From Pseudonocardia sp. (GTDB lineage: Bacteria; Actinomycetota; Actinomycetes; Mycobacteriales; Pseudonocardiaceae), in assembly GCA_025869365.1 (NCBI GenBank), contig JAOZVV010000026.1, positions 1 to 35,858 of the forward strand: a stretch of 35,858 bases of DNA. Direction: 5' to 3'. How positions within the stretch are numbered: position 1 is the first letter of the stretch; every line of letters starts with the position of its first letter. Made by a program: the position numbers and the translations under genes. Shown here one piece after another: positions 14,972 through 24,700 of this stretch. The notes beneath the pieces are model-generated. The model was given only the letters and a program-made list of their open reading frames with translations, ran no database searches and was not told the origin of the DNA.

Positions 14972-15751
14972 TCAGAAGCCGGGGAGCACCCCGAGGGCCG
15001 GGACGACGGCCGTGCGGACCGCCGTCTCGGCGATCACCGTGCCCACCGTGAGCCCGCAGGGGGAGTCCCGGCGCAACGTGTCGCGCTCGCCGGCGTACTG
15101 CCCGTCCACCGGGTCGACGAGGAGCTCGCTGCGGGTGGGGCCGTCGTCGTGCACGAGCGCGGCACAGACGTTGCCGTCCAGGTCCTTGACCTCCTCGACG
15201 ACGGAGACCGCCGGCAGCAGCCGGAGCGCGGCGTAGAGGGCCTCGCGCAGGTCCGCCGGGACCGTGCAGGAGCGGAGGGTGTCCACGGCCGCGCGGAAGG
15301 GGCCCGTGTAGGTGCGCTGCGGGACGTCGTCGCGCAGACGGGCGATCAAGGCCTCCGGGTCCCGGGGCAGCATCGCCAGGAACTCCGGTGTCGGTGACGC
15401 CCAGCCCCCGGCCGCGCGGCGCGGGGCCGTCTCGTTGAGCTCCGCGTAGAAGTCCCCGTACGGGGCCCGGAAGCGGCCGCTCGGCCAGTGGTCGTTCAGG
15501 TCGAACCCGTCCTCGACGGCCGCGTCCGCGGAGCCGGCGAGCCAGGTGACGCGGCCGGTGAGCTCGCGGTCCAGGAGCCAGTCCGCGTCCCGGTCCACCG
15601 GGGTCCACTGCTGGATCAGGTGCTCGGAGAGGTGGACGTGGATCGTCTCCGCGGTGGAGAACGTGCCCATCCACCACGCGTGGGTCGCGATGTACCGGTA
15701 CTGCTCCGCCGTGAGGGGCTCGTCGACGGCGCGGACGAACGGGACGGGCAC
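14972..15751 (-). CDS. CU044_5270-like protein lacking the membrane anchor
   Basis: A 259-aa product resembling the extracytoplasmic part of CU044_5270-family proteins. Matching stretches include EQYRYIATHAWWM, WPSGRFRAPYGDFYAELN, SPTPEFLAMLPRDPEALIARL and LRLLPAVSVVEEVKDLDGN. Full-length family members usually have an N-terminal cytoplasmic segment and one membrane helix before this domain. Here neither is visible, and the frame upstream of the GTG shows no hydrophobic segment. GGGAG seven bases before the GTG at 15751 supports this start. It may be a truncated remnant or a soluble single-domain form. No sigma factor gene is adjacent, although many family members sit beside one. Family assignment is from pattern memory. 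Confidence 0.6.
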   Translation of the reverse strand: MPVPFVRAVDEPLTAEQYRYIATHAWWMGTFSTAETIHVHLSEHLIQQWTPVDRDADWLLDRELTGRVTWLAGSADAAVEDGFDLNDHWPSGRFRAPYGDFYAELNETAPRRAAGGWASPTPEFLAMLPRDPEALIARLRDDVPQRTYTGPFRAAVDTLRSCTVPADLREALYAALRLLPAVSVVEEVKDLDGNVCAALVHDDGPTRSELLVDPVDGQYAGERDTLRRDSPCGLTVGTVIAETAVRTAVVPALGVLPGF

Positions 15752-15939
15752 CAGAGAGCTCCCGCGGGTCGGTGAACGGGACGGGTCGAACCGACGTCCG
15801 GACCGACCCCCAGCGCCACTCATTGTGGAACGGACCCGACACGGGCCGTGACACCCCCCCCGCCCCGCGGGTCACCCGTGCGGGTGCAGGTCCCCCGGAA
15901 GATCCACTCGCCGCCCTCCTGACCCACCGTCCGGGTCGC

Positions 15940-17493
<1,554 letters not shown>

Positions 17494-17527
17494 GGGGACT
17501 CCTCGACGGTGAGGGGACGGTGATCGC

Positions 17528-17548
17528 GCGGAAGCGTGCGGAAGCGTA
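17528..17548 (-). promoter_or_regulatory. Tandem decamer and candidate -10 before the acyl-CoA synthetase
   Basis: GCGGAAGCGT occurs twice head to tail (17528-17537 and 17538-17547). On the minus strand the distal end reads TACGCT (17548-17543), a possible -10. The repeat would then lie at or just after the transcription start, a position suited to repression. The rest of the 168-bp divergent gap shows only the GGGGGG ribosome-binding site of the ABC gene near 17650. Confidence 0.3.
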
Positions 17549-17661
17549 GCGCCGGAACGGCCCGGCCGAACAGGACGAATCCGACGCACCGCGCGCCCGG
17601 ACGCGCTCGGGCGGGCGGCGATGGGCAGGATGGAGGCGCATCGACGATCGGGGGGCGACGC

Positions 17662-18570
17662 GTGCACGAGCACACAGGCCGGATCACGGTCGACGGGCTG
17701 GGCAAGCGGTTCGGCGCCGTCGAGGCCGTCCGCGGCCTGGGCTTCACCGTCGAGCCGGGCCTGGTCACCGGCTTCCTGGGGCCCAACGGATCCGGCAAGA
17801 CGACCACCCTGCGGATGATCCTCGGGCTCGTGGCGCCGACGTCCGGCACCGCGCTGGTCGAGGGCGTCCCGTTCGCGAGCCTGGACTCCCCGGGACGGGT
17901 CGTCGGCGCCGTGCTCGAGGCGCAGGGCTTCCATCCGGCACGCAGCGCGCGGCGACACCTCCGGGTCTGCGCGGCCGCGATCGGGGCCCCGGACCCCCGC
18001 GTCGGCGAGGTGCTCGGCCTGGTCGGGCTCACCGCGGACGCGGACCGCCGGGTCGGCGGCTACTCCCTCGGTATGAAGCAGCGCCTCGCGCTCGCGACCG
18101 CGCTGCTCGGTGACCCGCGGATCCTCGTGCTCGACGAGCCCGGCAACGGCCTGGACCCGGCCGGCATCGCCTGGCTGCGGGACTTCCTGCGCGGCTTCGC
18201 GCGCAGCGGCCGCAGTGTGCTCGTCTCCAGCCACCAGCTCGCCGAGATCGGGCAGACCGCGGATCGCGTCGTCGTGATCCACCGCGGTGCGTGTGTCTAC
18301 CAGGGGGAGCTGGCCGGGTTGGGCGGCGGCAGGCGGGCCCGGGTGCTCGTGCGCTGCGCGGAACCGGTCACGCTCGCCCGGGCCCTGGTGGCGAAGGGGC
18401 TGATGGAGGTGGACACGCTGCCGGACGGCCGGCTCTCGATCGGTGGCGCGAACGCCGTGCTCGTCGGGGACACGGCGCTGGCGGCCGGGGTCGCGGTGTA
18501 CGGGCTGGTGGAGGAGCAGATGGATCTGGAACAGCTGTTCCTGCAGCTCACCGGAGGTGTGGCGGGATGA
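17662..18570 (+). CDS. ABC-2 type exporter ATPase (BcrA/DrrA-like)
   Basis: A 302-aa ATPase with Walker A GPNGSGKT (40-47), signature YSLGMKQR, Walker B ILVLDEPGNGLDP and switch VSSHQLAEI. The signature variant SLGMKQR and the phrase GNGLDPAGI are typical of ABC-2 exporters in the BcrA/DrrA/NatA group. The GTG at 17662 follows GGGGGG; the open frame further upstream has no family-like sequence. The stop overlaps the permease start by ATGA, so the two form one transporter. Likely substrates are drugs, lipids or peptides; none can be chosen from sequence. Confidence 0.9.
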   Translation: MHEHTGRITVDGLGKRFGAVEAVRGLGFTVEPGLVTGFLGPNGSGKTTTLRMILGLVAPTSGTALVEGVPFASLDSPGRVVGAVLEAQGFHPARSARRHLRVCAAAIGAPDPRVGEVLGLVGLTADADRRVGGYSLGMKQRLALATALLGDPRILVLDEPGNGLDPAGIAWLRDFLRGFARSGRSVLVSSHQLAEIGQTADRVVVIHRGACVYQGELAGLGGGRRARVLVRCAEPVTLARALVAKGLMEVDTLPDGRLSIGGANAVLVGDTALAAGVAVYGLVEEQMDLEQLFLQLTGGVAG

Positions 18571-19433
18571 CGGCGGTACCGTCGGCGGGACTCGCGGCCC
18601 GCATGGTGAAGGCAGAGCTCCGGCGCACGCTCTCGGTCCGCATGTGGTGGGCGCTGCTGATCCCGGTGGTCCTGCTGTCGCTGTCGATCAACGTGTTCGG
18701 CGGGGTCTTCAGCTCGTCGCTCTCGGGGGTCGGCGGGGAGACGCCGGGGGTGCTGCTGGCGTCCCTGGCCTACTCGCTCTCGCTCGGCAGCGTGTTCGCG
18801 GCGGTGCACGGCGCGGTGCAGTCCTCGGGGGAGTTCCGCCACCGGACCATCACCACGACGTACCTGACCGGCGGCCGGGTCCCCGTCCTGCTGGCGCGCA
18901 GCGGGGTGGCGGCGGCGGTCGGGGCGCTCTACGCGCTCGGGAGCGTCGCGTTCGGGCTGCTCGCGGGCCTGCTCGGGCAGGGGAGCGCGACCTTCCCCTC
19001 AGCGGGCCCGCTGCTGGGTCTGATCGGCACCGGGATCGCCGTCTGCGCGCTGTGGGCGGTGCTCGGCGTCGCCGTCGGGACGCTGATGACGAACCAGGCG
19101 GGCGCCGTCGTCCTGCTGCTGGTCTACGTGCTGGCGATCGAGAACGTGCTCTCGCTGATCCTGAAGTCCGGCTCCGGCTCGGGCCTGGACGCGGGCCCGC
19201 CCGCGATCGCCCGGATCACCTCGTACCTGCCCGCGAACGCCGGGGACGTCGCGCTCTACGACATCCCGGCCGTCGTGCTGGCCGGCCCGCGCTACGGCCG
19301 GGACGCGGTGGAGAGCCTGGCGGGGGTGGCCTCCCCGCCGCCGGGCTGGGCCTCCCTGGTCGTCCTCGCGCTCTGGGCGGGAGCGGGGATCGCGGCCGCG
19401 TGGGTCGTGGGGGAGCGCCGGGACATCACGTGA
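18567..19433 (+). CDS. ABC-2 type transporter permease
   Basis: A 288-aa integral membrane protein with about six hydrophobic helices. After a cytoplasmic start (MVKAELRRTLSVRMWW) come helices around LLIPVVLLSLSINVFGGVF, a gap with SSGEFRHRTITTTYLTGGR (the conserved cytoplasmic coupling region of ABC-2 permeases), then four further helices. It overlaps the ATPase gene by four bases and completes the exporter. The gene ends shortly before the perfect palindrome at 19445. Confidence 0.88.
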   Translation: MTAVPSAGLAARMVKAELRRTLSVRMWWALLIPVVLLSLSINVFGGVFSSSLSGVGGETPGVLLASLAYSLSLGSVFAAVHGAVQSSGEFRHRTITTTYLTGGRVPVLLARSGVAAAVGALYALGSVAFGLLAGLLGQGSATFPSAGPLLGLIGTGIAVCALWAVLGVAVGTLMTNQAGAVVLLLVYVLAIENVLSLILKSGSGSGLDAGPPAIARITSYLPANAGDVALYDIPAVVLAGPRYGRDAVESLAGVASPPPGWASLVVLALWAGAGIAAAWVVGERRDIT

Positions 19434-19444
19434 GCTCGTCCGGT

Positions 19445-19501
19445 GGTTCAGGAAAGCCACATTCATGAAGTCTCCTTACATGAATGTGGCTTTCCTGAAC
19501 C
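19445..19501. terminator. Perfect 23-bp palindrome with 11-nt loop between convergent genes (copy B)
   Basis: Arms 19445-19467 and 19479-19501 are perfectly complementary over 23 bp; the arm contains GGAAAGCCACATTCATG. The loop is 19468-19478. It lies between the stops of the ABC-2 permease (plus) and the aldo/keto reductase (minus), so it should terminate both. It is the intact relative of the repeat at 22-78. Such length and perfection are unusual for a simple terminator and suggest a maintained repeat element. Confidence 0.8.
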
Positions 19502-19525
19502 TGGGGCCGGGCCCGGGGCGCGGGC

Positions 19526-20359
19526 TCAGACGCCGGCGTTCATCCGGTCCGGGTCCGGGCCGATCCGGCCCCCGTCGTCCAGGCTGTCGATCACGGCCAG
19601 GTCGTCCGCGTCGAGCTCGAACCCGAACACGTCGAAGTTCTCCGCGATCCGGGACGGCGTCACGGACTTCGGGATGACGACGTTCCCGATCTGCAGGTGC
19701 CAGCGCAGGATCACCTGCGCCGGGGTCCGCCCGTGCTTCGCCGCGAGCTTCGCGACCGCCGGGTCCCCCAGCAGGCCGCCGCGCGCGAGCGGGCTCCAGG
19801 CCTCGGTGGCGATGCCGTGCTCGGCGTGGAACGCGCGCAGCTCGGCCTGCGGCAGGTTGGGGTGCAGCTCGATCTGGTTGATGTCCGGCGTCACGCCGGT
19901 CTCATCGACGAGCCGCTGCAGGTGGGCCACCTGGAAGTTCGAGACGCCGACCGCGCGGGCCCGGCCGGACTCCCGGATCTCCTGCAGCGCACGCCAGCTG
20001 TCCACGTAGCGGTCGCCGCCGGGTGCGGGCCAGTGGATCAGGTAGAGGTCGACGTGGTCGAGCCCGAGCCGGTCGAGGCTCGCGTCGAAGGCCTTCAGCG
20101 CCGAGTCCCGGCCCTGGTCGGAGTTCCAGAGCTTGGTCGCGACGAACAGGTCCTCCCGCGCGACGCCGGAGGTCGCGATCGCGGCGCCGACCTCCCCCTC
20201 GTTCTCGTAGATCCGGGCGGTGTCGATGTGCCGGTACCCGGTCTGCAGGGCGGTCCGCACGGACGCCTCGGTCTCGCCCGGCGGCACGAGGAACACGCCG
20301 AAGCCGAGCTGCGGGATCTCGACGCCGCTGGACAGGGTGATGGTGGGGACGCTGCTCAT
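19526..20359 (-). CDS. Aldo/keto reductase (2,5-diketo-gluconate reductase-like)
   Basis: A 277-aa NADPH-dependent (beta/alpha)8 barrel reductase. The catalytic tetrad is visible: Asp46 and Tyr51 (DTARIYENE), Lys76 (ATKLWN) and His109 (YLIHWP). The start MSSVPTITLSSGVEIPQLGFGVF and the C-terminal VVIPKSVTPSRIAENFDVF (cofactor-binding) are typical of the AKR5-type bacterial subgroup. It reduces aldehydes or ketones; the physiological substrate is not evident. It is monocistronic, divergent from the fused ABC exporter with 99 bp between the starts. Confidence 0.93.
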   Translation of the reverse strand: MSSVPTITLSSGVEIPQLGFGVFLVPPGETEASVRTALQTGYRHIDTARIYENEGEVGAAIATSGVAREDLFVATKLWNSDQGRDSALKAFDASLDRLGLDHVDLYLIHWPAPGGDRYVDSWRALQEIRESGRARAVGVSNFQVAHLQRLVDETGVTPDINQIELHPNLPQAELRAFHAEHGIATEAWSPLARGGLLGDPAVAKLAAKHGRTPAQVILRWHLQIGNVVIPKSVTPSRIAENFDVFGFELDADDLAVIDSLDDGGRIGPDPDRMNAGV

Positions 20360-20446
20360 GTCCGGTGACAACCCGCCCGCGGGCGGCGCCCTTCCCGCGG
20401 TGGTCCGGCTCACGGTGGCCGACGGGAAAGTGTCGGTCGGCGGGCA

Positions 20447-20452
20447 TAGCCT
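20447..20452 (+). promoter_or_regulatory. Candidate -10 for a leaderless ABC exporter transcript
   Basis: TAGCCT lies six bases before the GTG at 20459, and no purine-rich ribosome-binding site fits between them. This is the usual spacing for leaderless mRNA in actinobacteria. Confidence 0.45.
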
Positions 20453-20458
20453 GACGGG

Positions 20459-23400
20459 GTGTCCTCGCTCCCCTCAGTTCCCGAGCAGCCGAGGCGGGGG
20501 TGGATCCGACGGCTGACCCGCGCCTGTCTCGCCCACCGCGGTGTCACCGTCGGCGCGCTGCTGGCCTCGGTCTTCGGGGTCAGCCTCGACGCGTTCGGCC
20601 CGCTGCTCACCCGCGTCGCGGTCGATGACGCCGTCCGTGGCATCACGGACGTGCTGATCCCGATCGTGCTCGCCATCCTCGGGCTCGCGGTCGTGCGCTT
20701 CGCCGCGTCCTTCGCCCGGCGCTACCTCGCCGGCCGGATGGCGCTGGACGTCCAGCACGACCTGCGCCGCCAGGTCTTCGCCTCGGTGCAGCGCCTCGAC
20801 GGGGAGAAGCAGGACGCGCTGCGCACCGGCCAGGTCGTCTCCCGCTCGATCACGGACCTGCAGCTCGTCCAGTCCCTGCTCTCGATCGTCCCGCTCGCCG
20901 CGGGCACGGTCGCCCTCGTCATCGCCTCGGTGGCGGCGATGCTCTACCTGTCCCCGCTGCTCACGGTCATCTCGCTGATCATGCTGCCGCTCGCGGCCTA
21001 CATCACCCAGCGCACCCGGCGCTCGCTGTTCCCGGCCACGTGGTCGGCGCAGCAGCGGGCCGCGGACGTCGCGCAGCAGGTGGAGGAGACCGTCACCGGC
21101 GTCCGCGTCGTCAAGGGGTTCGGGCAGGAGTCGCGCGAGGTCGGCACCCTGGAGGGGCTCGCCCGGACGCTGTTCGCGGAACGCATGCGCGCGGCCCGCA
21201 TGACGGCCCGGCTCAACCCGATGCTGCTCGCCCTGCCCAGCCTGGGGCAGGTCGCGGTGATCGGGTTCGGCGGCTGGATGGCGATGAACGGGCAGATCTC
21301 GCTCGGCACCTTCCTGGCCTTCACCACCTACGTCGCGCAGCTCGTCGGCCCGGCGCGGCTCGTCGGGTCGCTGATCGTCAGCGCGCAGCTCGCGCGCGCC
21401 GGCGTGGAGCGGGTGTACGACCTGGTGGACTCGATGCCGGAGGTCACCGATCCGCCGCAGCCCGCCGCGCTCCCGGCCGGGCCGCTGTCCGTCGAGCTCG
21501 ACGCGGTGCGCTTCGGCTACACCAGCCGCGAACCCGTGCTCGACGGCGTGTCCCTGCAGGTGGAGCCCGGCGAGACGATGGCGCTGGTCGGCACCGCGGG
21601 CTCCGGGAAGTCCACGATCGCGTTGCTGCTGCCCCGGTTCTACGACCCGCAGGCCGGCACGATCCGGCTCGGCGGCGTGGACCTGCGGGAGCTACGCCTG
21701 CGCGACCTGCGCCGGGAGCTCGGCGTCGTCTTCGAGGAGGCGTTCCTCTTCTCGGACACCATCCGCGCGAACATCGCCTACGGCCGCCCGGACGCGAGCG
21801 AGCAGGAGATCCGCGCCGCGGCCGACGCCGCGCAGATCGGCCGGTTCGTCGAGTCCCTGCCGGCGGGCTACGACACCGAGGTCGGCGAGCGCGGGCTCAC
21901 CCTCTCCGGCGGCCAGCGCCAGCGGATCGCCCTGGCCAGGGCCGTGCTCACCGATCCCCGCGTGCTGGTCCTGGACGACGCGACGTCCGCCGTGGACACC
22001 ACCACCGAGGCCGCGATCCACGCCACCCTGCGGGCGCTGACCGCGGGTCGCACCACCCTGCTGGTCGCGCACCGGCGCTCCACCCTCGCCCTCGCGGACC
22101 GGGTCGCCGTGCTCGACGCCGGCACGGTCGTGGACGTCGGGACCGAGGCGGAGCTGCGGGCCCGCTGCCCGCTGTTCCGTGAGCTGCTCGCGGCCGCCAC
22201 GGCGGAGGACGACGCGCGCCGGGCGGAACCGATCGCGCCGGAGGAGCCGGTCGACGGGGTCACCGCGTCGCTGTGGCCCGATCCGGAGGATGTGCAGGTC
22301 ACGGGCTCGGACGCCGCACTGCGTTCCGCCGCGGCCACCGCAGGGGAGGTTCGCGGCGGGGGTCCGCCGAGCCGTGGCGGTGGTGGTGCCACGGCCATGG
22401 TCGGCGGCATCGCGGCCACGCCCGAGCTGATCGCCGCGGTCTCCGCGCTCCCGCCCGCCACCGAGGACCCGCGGCTCGGGGACGAGGATCCGGCCGCGCC
22501 CGATCCGGGCTTCCGGCTGCGCCGGCTGCTGAGGCCGGTGCGGTGGCTGCTCGCGGCCGGGATGACCTTCGTGGCGCTGGACGCCCTGGCCACCCTGGCC
22601 CTGCCCACCGTCGCCCGGTACGCGGTCGACGGCGGGATCACCGCGGGTTCCGGCCGGGTGCTGCTGATCGCCGCGTTGGTCGGTGTCGGGGTGGTCGCCG
22701 TGGACGCGCTCGTCGTCGCGGCCCAGACGATCACCACGTCACGGGCCGGGGAGAGCCTGCTCTACCTGCTGCGCGTCCGCAGCTACGCGCACCTGCAGCG
22801 GCTCGGGCTGGACTTCTACGAGCGCGAGCTCTCCGGCCGCATCATGACGCGGATGACCACGGACGTGGACGCGCTGTCCACGTTCCTGCAGACCGGGCTC
22901 GCCCAGGCGGTCGTCAGCCTGCTCACCGTGGGGGGTGTCGCGGTCGCGCTGCTGGTCACGGACCTCGCGCTGGGGCTGGTCGCGCTGGCGGTGATGCCGA
23001 TCCTGATCGTCGCCACGGTCGTCTTCCGCCGCCTGTCCTCCCGCGCCTACACCGAGGCCCGGGAGCGGGTCAGCGTGGTGAACGCGGACATGCAGGAGAA
23101 CGTGTCCGGTGTCCGCGTCGCGCAGGCCTACGTCCGCGAGGAGCGCAGCGCCGAGGCCTTCTCCGAGCGCAGCGACGCCTACCGCCGCTCCCGGATCCGG
23201 GCGCAGCGCTACATCGCCACGTACTTCCCGGGCGTCGCGTTCCTGTCGGACATCGCGCAGGCCGCGGTGCTCGGGGTGGGGGCGGCGCGGGTGGCCTCCG
23301 GCGAGCTCACGCCCGGGATCCTCACCGCCTTCCTGCTCTACCTGGGCCTGTTCTTCTCCCCGGTCCAGCAGCTCTCCCAGGTCTTCGACGGCTACCAGCA

Positions 23401-24280
23401 GGCCCGGGTGGGCCTGCGGCGGATCTCGGAGTTGCTCCGCACGCCCCTCTCGCTCGCGCAGACCCCACCGGCGGAGGAGGTCCCGGTCCCCGCGCGGTTG
23501 CACGGGGACGTCGAGCTGCGAGACGTCGGGTTCACCTACGCGGGCACCGAGGAGCCGGCGCTGTCCGGCGTGCGGCTGCGGGTCTCCGCGGGGGAGACCG
23601 TCGCGCTGGTCGGGGCCACCGGCGCCGGGAAGTCCACACTGGTCAAGCTGCTCGCCCGGTTCTACGACGTCGGGGAGGGAAGCCTGCTCGTCGACGGCGT
23701 GGACGTGCGGCGCTACCCGTTGGAGGGCTACCGGCAGCGGCTCGGGTTCGTCCCGCAGGAGCCGCACCTGTTCACGGGGGACGTGGCCGCGAACATCGCC
23801 TACGGGCGCCCGTCCGCCGGCCCCGCGCAGATCGAGTCGGCGGCCCGGGCGGTCGGCGCGCTGGACCTGGTGCGCTCCCTCCCGGGCGGCTTCCGCCATC
23901 CGGTGGGCGAGCGGGGCCAGGGGCTCTCGGCGGGGCAGCGCCAGCTCGTGGCGCTCGCCCGGGCGGAGCTGGTGGACCCGGACGTGCTGATCTTCGACGA
24001 GGCCACCGCCGCGCTGGACCCGGCCACCGAGGCCGCGGTGCTCGAGGCCGGGGACCGGCTGACGTCGAAGCGCACGTCGTTCGTCGTCGCCCACCGGCTG
24101 GCGACGGCGGCGCGTTCGGACCGGATCGTGGTGCTGGACGGCGGCCGGATCGTCGAGGAAGGTCCGCATGCCGAGCTCGTTGCGGCCGGCGGGCGGTATG
24201 CCGCGCTCTGGCGGGCGGGTGAACTGGAGCCGGCTGCGGGGGCCGCGGACGAGGACGCGTCCGCGATCCGTACCGCATGA
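20459..24280 (+). CDS. Fused double ABC exporter (TMD-NBD-TMD-NBD), Rv0194-like
   Basis: A 1273-aa multidrug-type ABC exporter in which two half-transporters form one chain. Half 1: six-helix membrane domain (about 20-310), then NBD1 with Walker A GTAGSGKST (378-386), LSGGQ (482-486), Walker B VLDD (D506, D507) and His in LLVAHRRST. A Gly/Ala/Pro linker spans about 575-690. Half 2: membrane domain, then NBD2 with GATGAGKST (1052-1060), LSAGQ (1156-1160), IFDEA (D1180, E1181) and FVVAHRLAT. NBD1 has Asp507 instead of the catalytic Glu, and NBD2 has a non-standard signature. These would meet in one degenerate ATP site, as in asymmetric heterodimeric exporters. M. tuberculosis Rv0194 has the same fused plan. 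The start is a GTG, probably leaderless. Confidence 0.92.
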   Translation: MSSLPSVPEQPRRGWIRRLTRACLAHRGVTVGALLASVFGVSLDAFGPLLTRVAVDDAVRGITDVLIPIVLAILGLAVVRFAASFARRYLAGRMALDVQHDLRRQVFASVQRLDGEKQDALRTGQVVSRSITDLQLVQSLLSIVPLAAGTVALVIASVAAMLYLSPLLTVISLIMLPLAAYITQRTRRSLFPATWSAQQRAADVAQQVEETVTGVRVVKGFGQESREVGTLEGLARTLFAERMRAARMTARLNPMLLALPSLGQVAVIGFGGWMAMNGQISLGTFLAFTTYVAQLVGPARLVGSLIVSAQLARAGVERVYDLVDSMPEVTDPPQPAALPAGPLSVELDAVRFGYTSREPVLDGVSLQVEPGETMALVGTAGSGKSTIALLLPRFYDPQAGTIRLGGVDLRELRLRDLRRELGVVFEEAFLFSDTIRANIAYGRPDASEQEIRAAADAAQIGRFVESLPAGYDTEVGERGLTLSGGQRQRIALARAVLTDPRVLVLDDATSAVDTTTEAAIHATLRALTAGRTTLLVAHRRSTLALADRVAVLDAGTVVDVGTEAELRARCPLFRELLAAATAEDDARRAEPIAPEEPVDGVTASLWPDPEDVQVTGSDAALRSAAATAGEVRGGGPPSRGGGGATAMVGGIAATPELIAAVSALPPATEDPRLGDEDPAAPDPGFRLRRLLRPVRWLLAAGMTFVALDALATLALPTVARYAVDGGITAGSGRVLLIAALVGVGVVAVDALVVAAQTITTSRAGESLLYLLRVRSYAHLQRLGLDFYERELSGRIMTRMTTDVDALSTFLQTGLAQAVVSLLTVGGVAVALLVTDLALGLVALAVMPILIVATVVFRRLSSRAYTEARERVSVVNADMQENVSGVRVAQAYVREERSAEAFSERSDAYRRSRIRAQRYIATYFPGVAFLSDIAQAAVLGVGAARVASGELTPGILTAFLLYLGLFFSPVQQLSQVFDGYQQARVGLRRISELLRTPLSLAQTPPAEEVPVPARLHGDVELRDVGFTYAGTEEPALSGVRLRVSAGETVALVGATGAGKSTLVKLLARFYDVGEGSLLVDGVDVRRYPLEGYRQRLGFVPQEPHLFTGDVAANIAYGRPSAGPAQIESAARAVGALDLVRSLPGGFRHPVGERGQGLSAGQRQLVALARAELVDPDVLIFDEATAALDPATEAAVLEAGDRLTSKRTSFVVAHRLATAARSDRIVVLDGGRIVEEGPHAELVAAGGRYAALWRAGELEPAAGAADEDASAIRTA

Positions 24281-24341
24281 ACCCCGCCGATTCGTCAATG
24301 ACGCCCTGGCGCTGAGGCCGTACGGAGGGAATCGGCGCGAA

Positions 24342-24363
24342 TCCTGCCCGATATCGGGCAGGA
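24342..24363. repeat. Perfect 22-bp palindrome after the ABC exporter
   Basis: Uninterrupted palindrome with core CCTGCCCGATATCGGGCAGG and one further T-A pair, centred at 24352/24353. It lies 62 bp after the exporter stop and about 40 bp before the next start. It could be a terminator hairpin or a repressor operator for the small gene and glmS. The CCCGATRTCGGG core also occurs imperfectly at 5060-5070 near hairpin C. Confidence 0.6.
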
Positions 24364-24403
24364 AATTTGCTTCGGAGCGCCGGGCTCGGGCACGATCAGC
24401 GCG

Positions 24404-24673
24404 GTGAGCGCAGTGCGGCACGAGGACCTGATCACGCATCTGGTCCGGAGCACCCCGCTGAGCCGGGGCGAAGCTGCCCGGGTCGTCGACGAGGTGATCG
24501 CGTACTTCGGCGAGGGGACCGAGGCGTTCGTCCGCCGCCGGCACACCGAGCTGCAGGGCGGCGGGCTCACCAACGACCGGATCTTCGCGCAGCTGGGGGC
24601 GGAACTGGCCGCCCGGCGGGTCGCTCCACCGGAGCTGTCCGCCCGTCAGCTGCGCCGCATCGTCTACGGATGA
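24404..24673 (+). CDS. Conserved small protein of unknown function upstream of glmS
   Basis: An 89-aa basic protein. The N-terminal part (HEDLITHLVRSTPLSRGEAARVVDEVIAYF) resembles the helical start of HU/IHF-type DNA-binding proteins. The C-terminal part (RRRHTELQGGGLTNDRIFAQLGAELAARRVAPPELSARQLRRIVYG) matches a pattern I recall in small conserved bacterial proteins ending in RQ(L/I/V)RR(I/L)(I/V)YG. No function is established that I know of. It ends 27 bp before glmS on the same strand and is probably co-transcribed with it. The GTG at 24404 is chosen; a second in-frame GTG at 24413 is possible, and neither has a strong ribosome-binding site. Confidence 0.7.
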   Translation: MSAVRHEDLITHLVRSTPLSRGEAARVVDEVIAYFGEGTEAFVRRRHTELQGGGLTNDRIFAQLGAELAARRVAPPELSARQLRRIVYG

Positions 24674-24700
24674 AACCTGCTACGAGAAGGAGACGCCCGA

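Noticed and set aside
22739..24544. A 601-codon minus-strand frame opposite the fused ABC exporter
   Set aside because: Shadow frame; the opposite strand carries all the ABC motifs and this frame has low-complexity basic/acidic composition.
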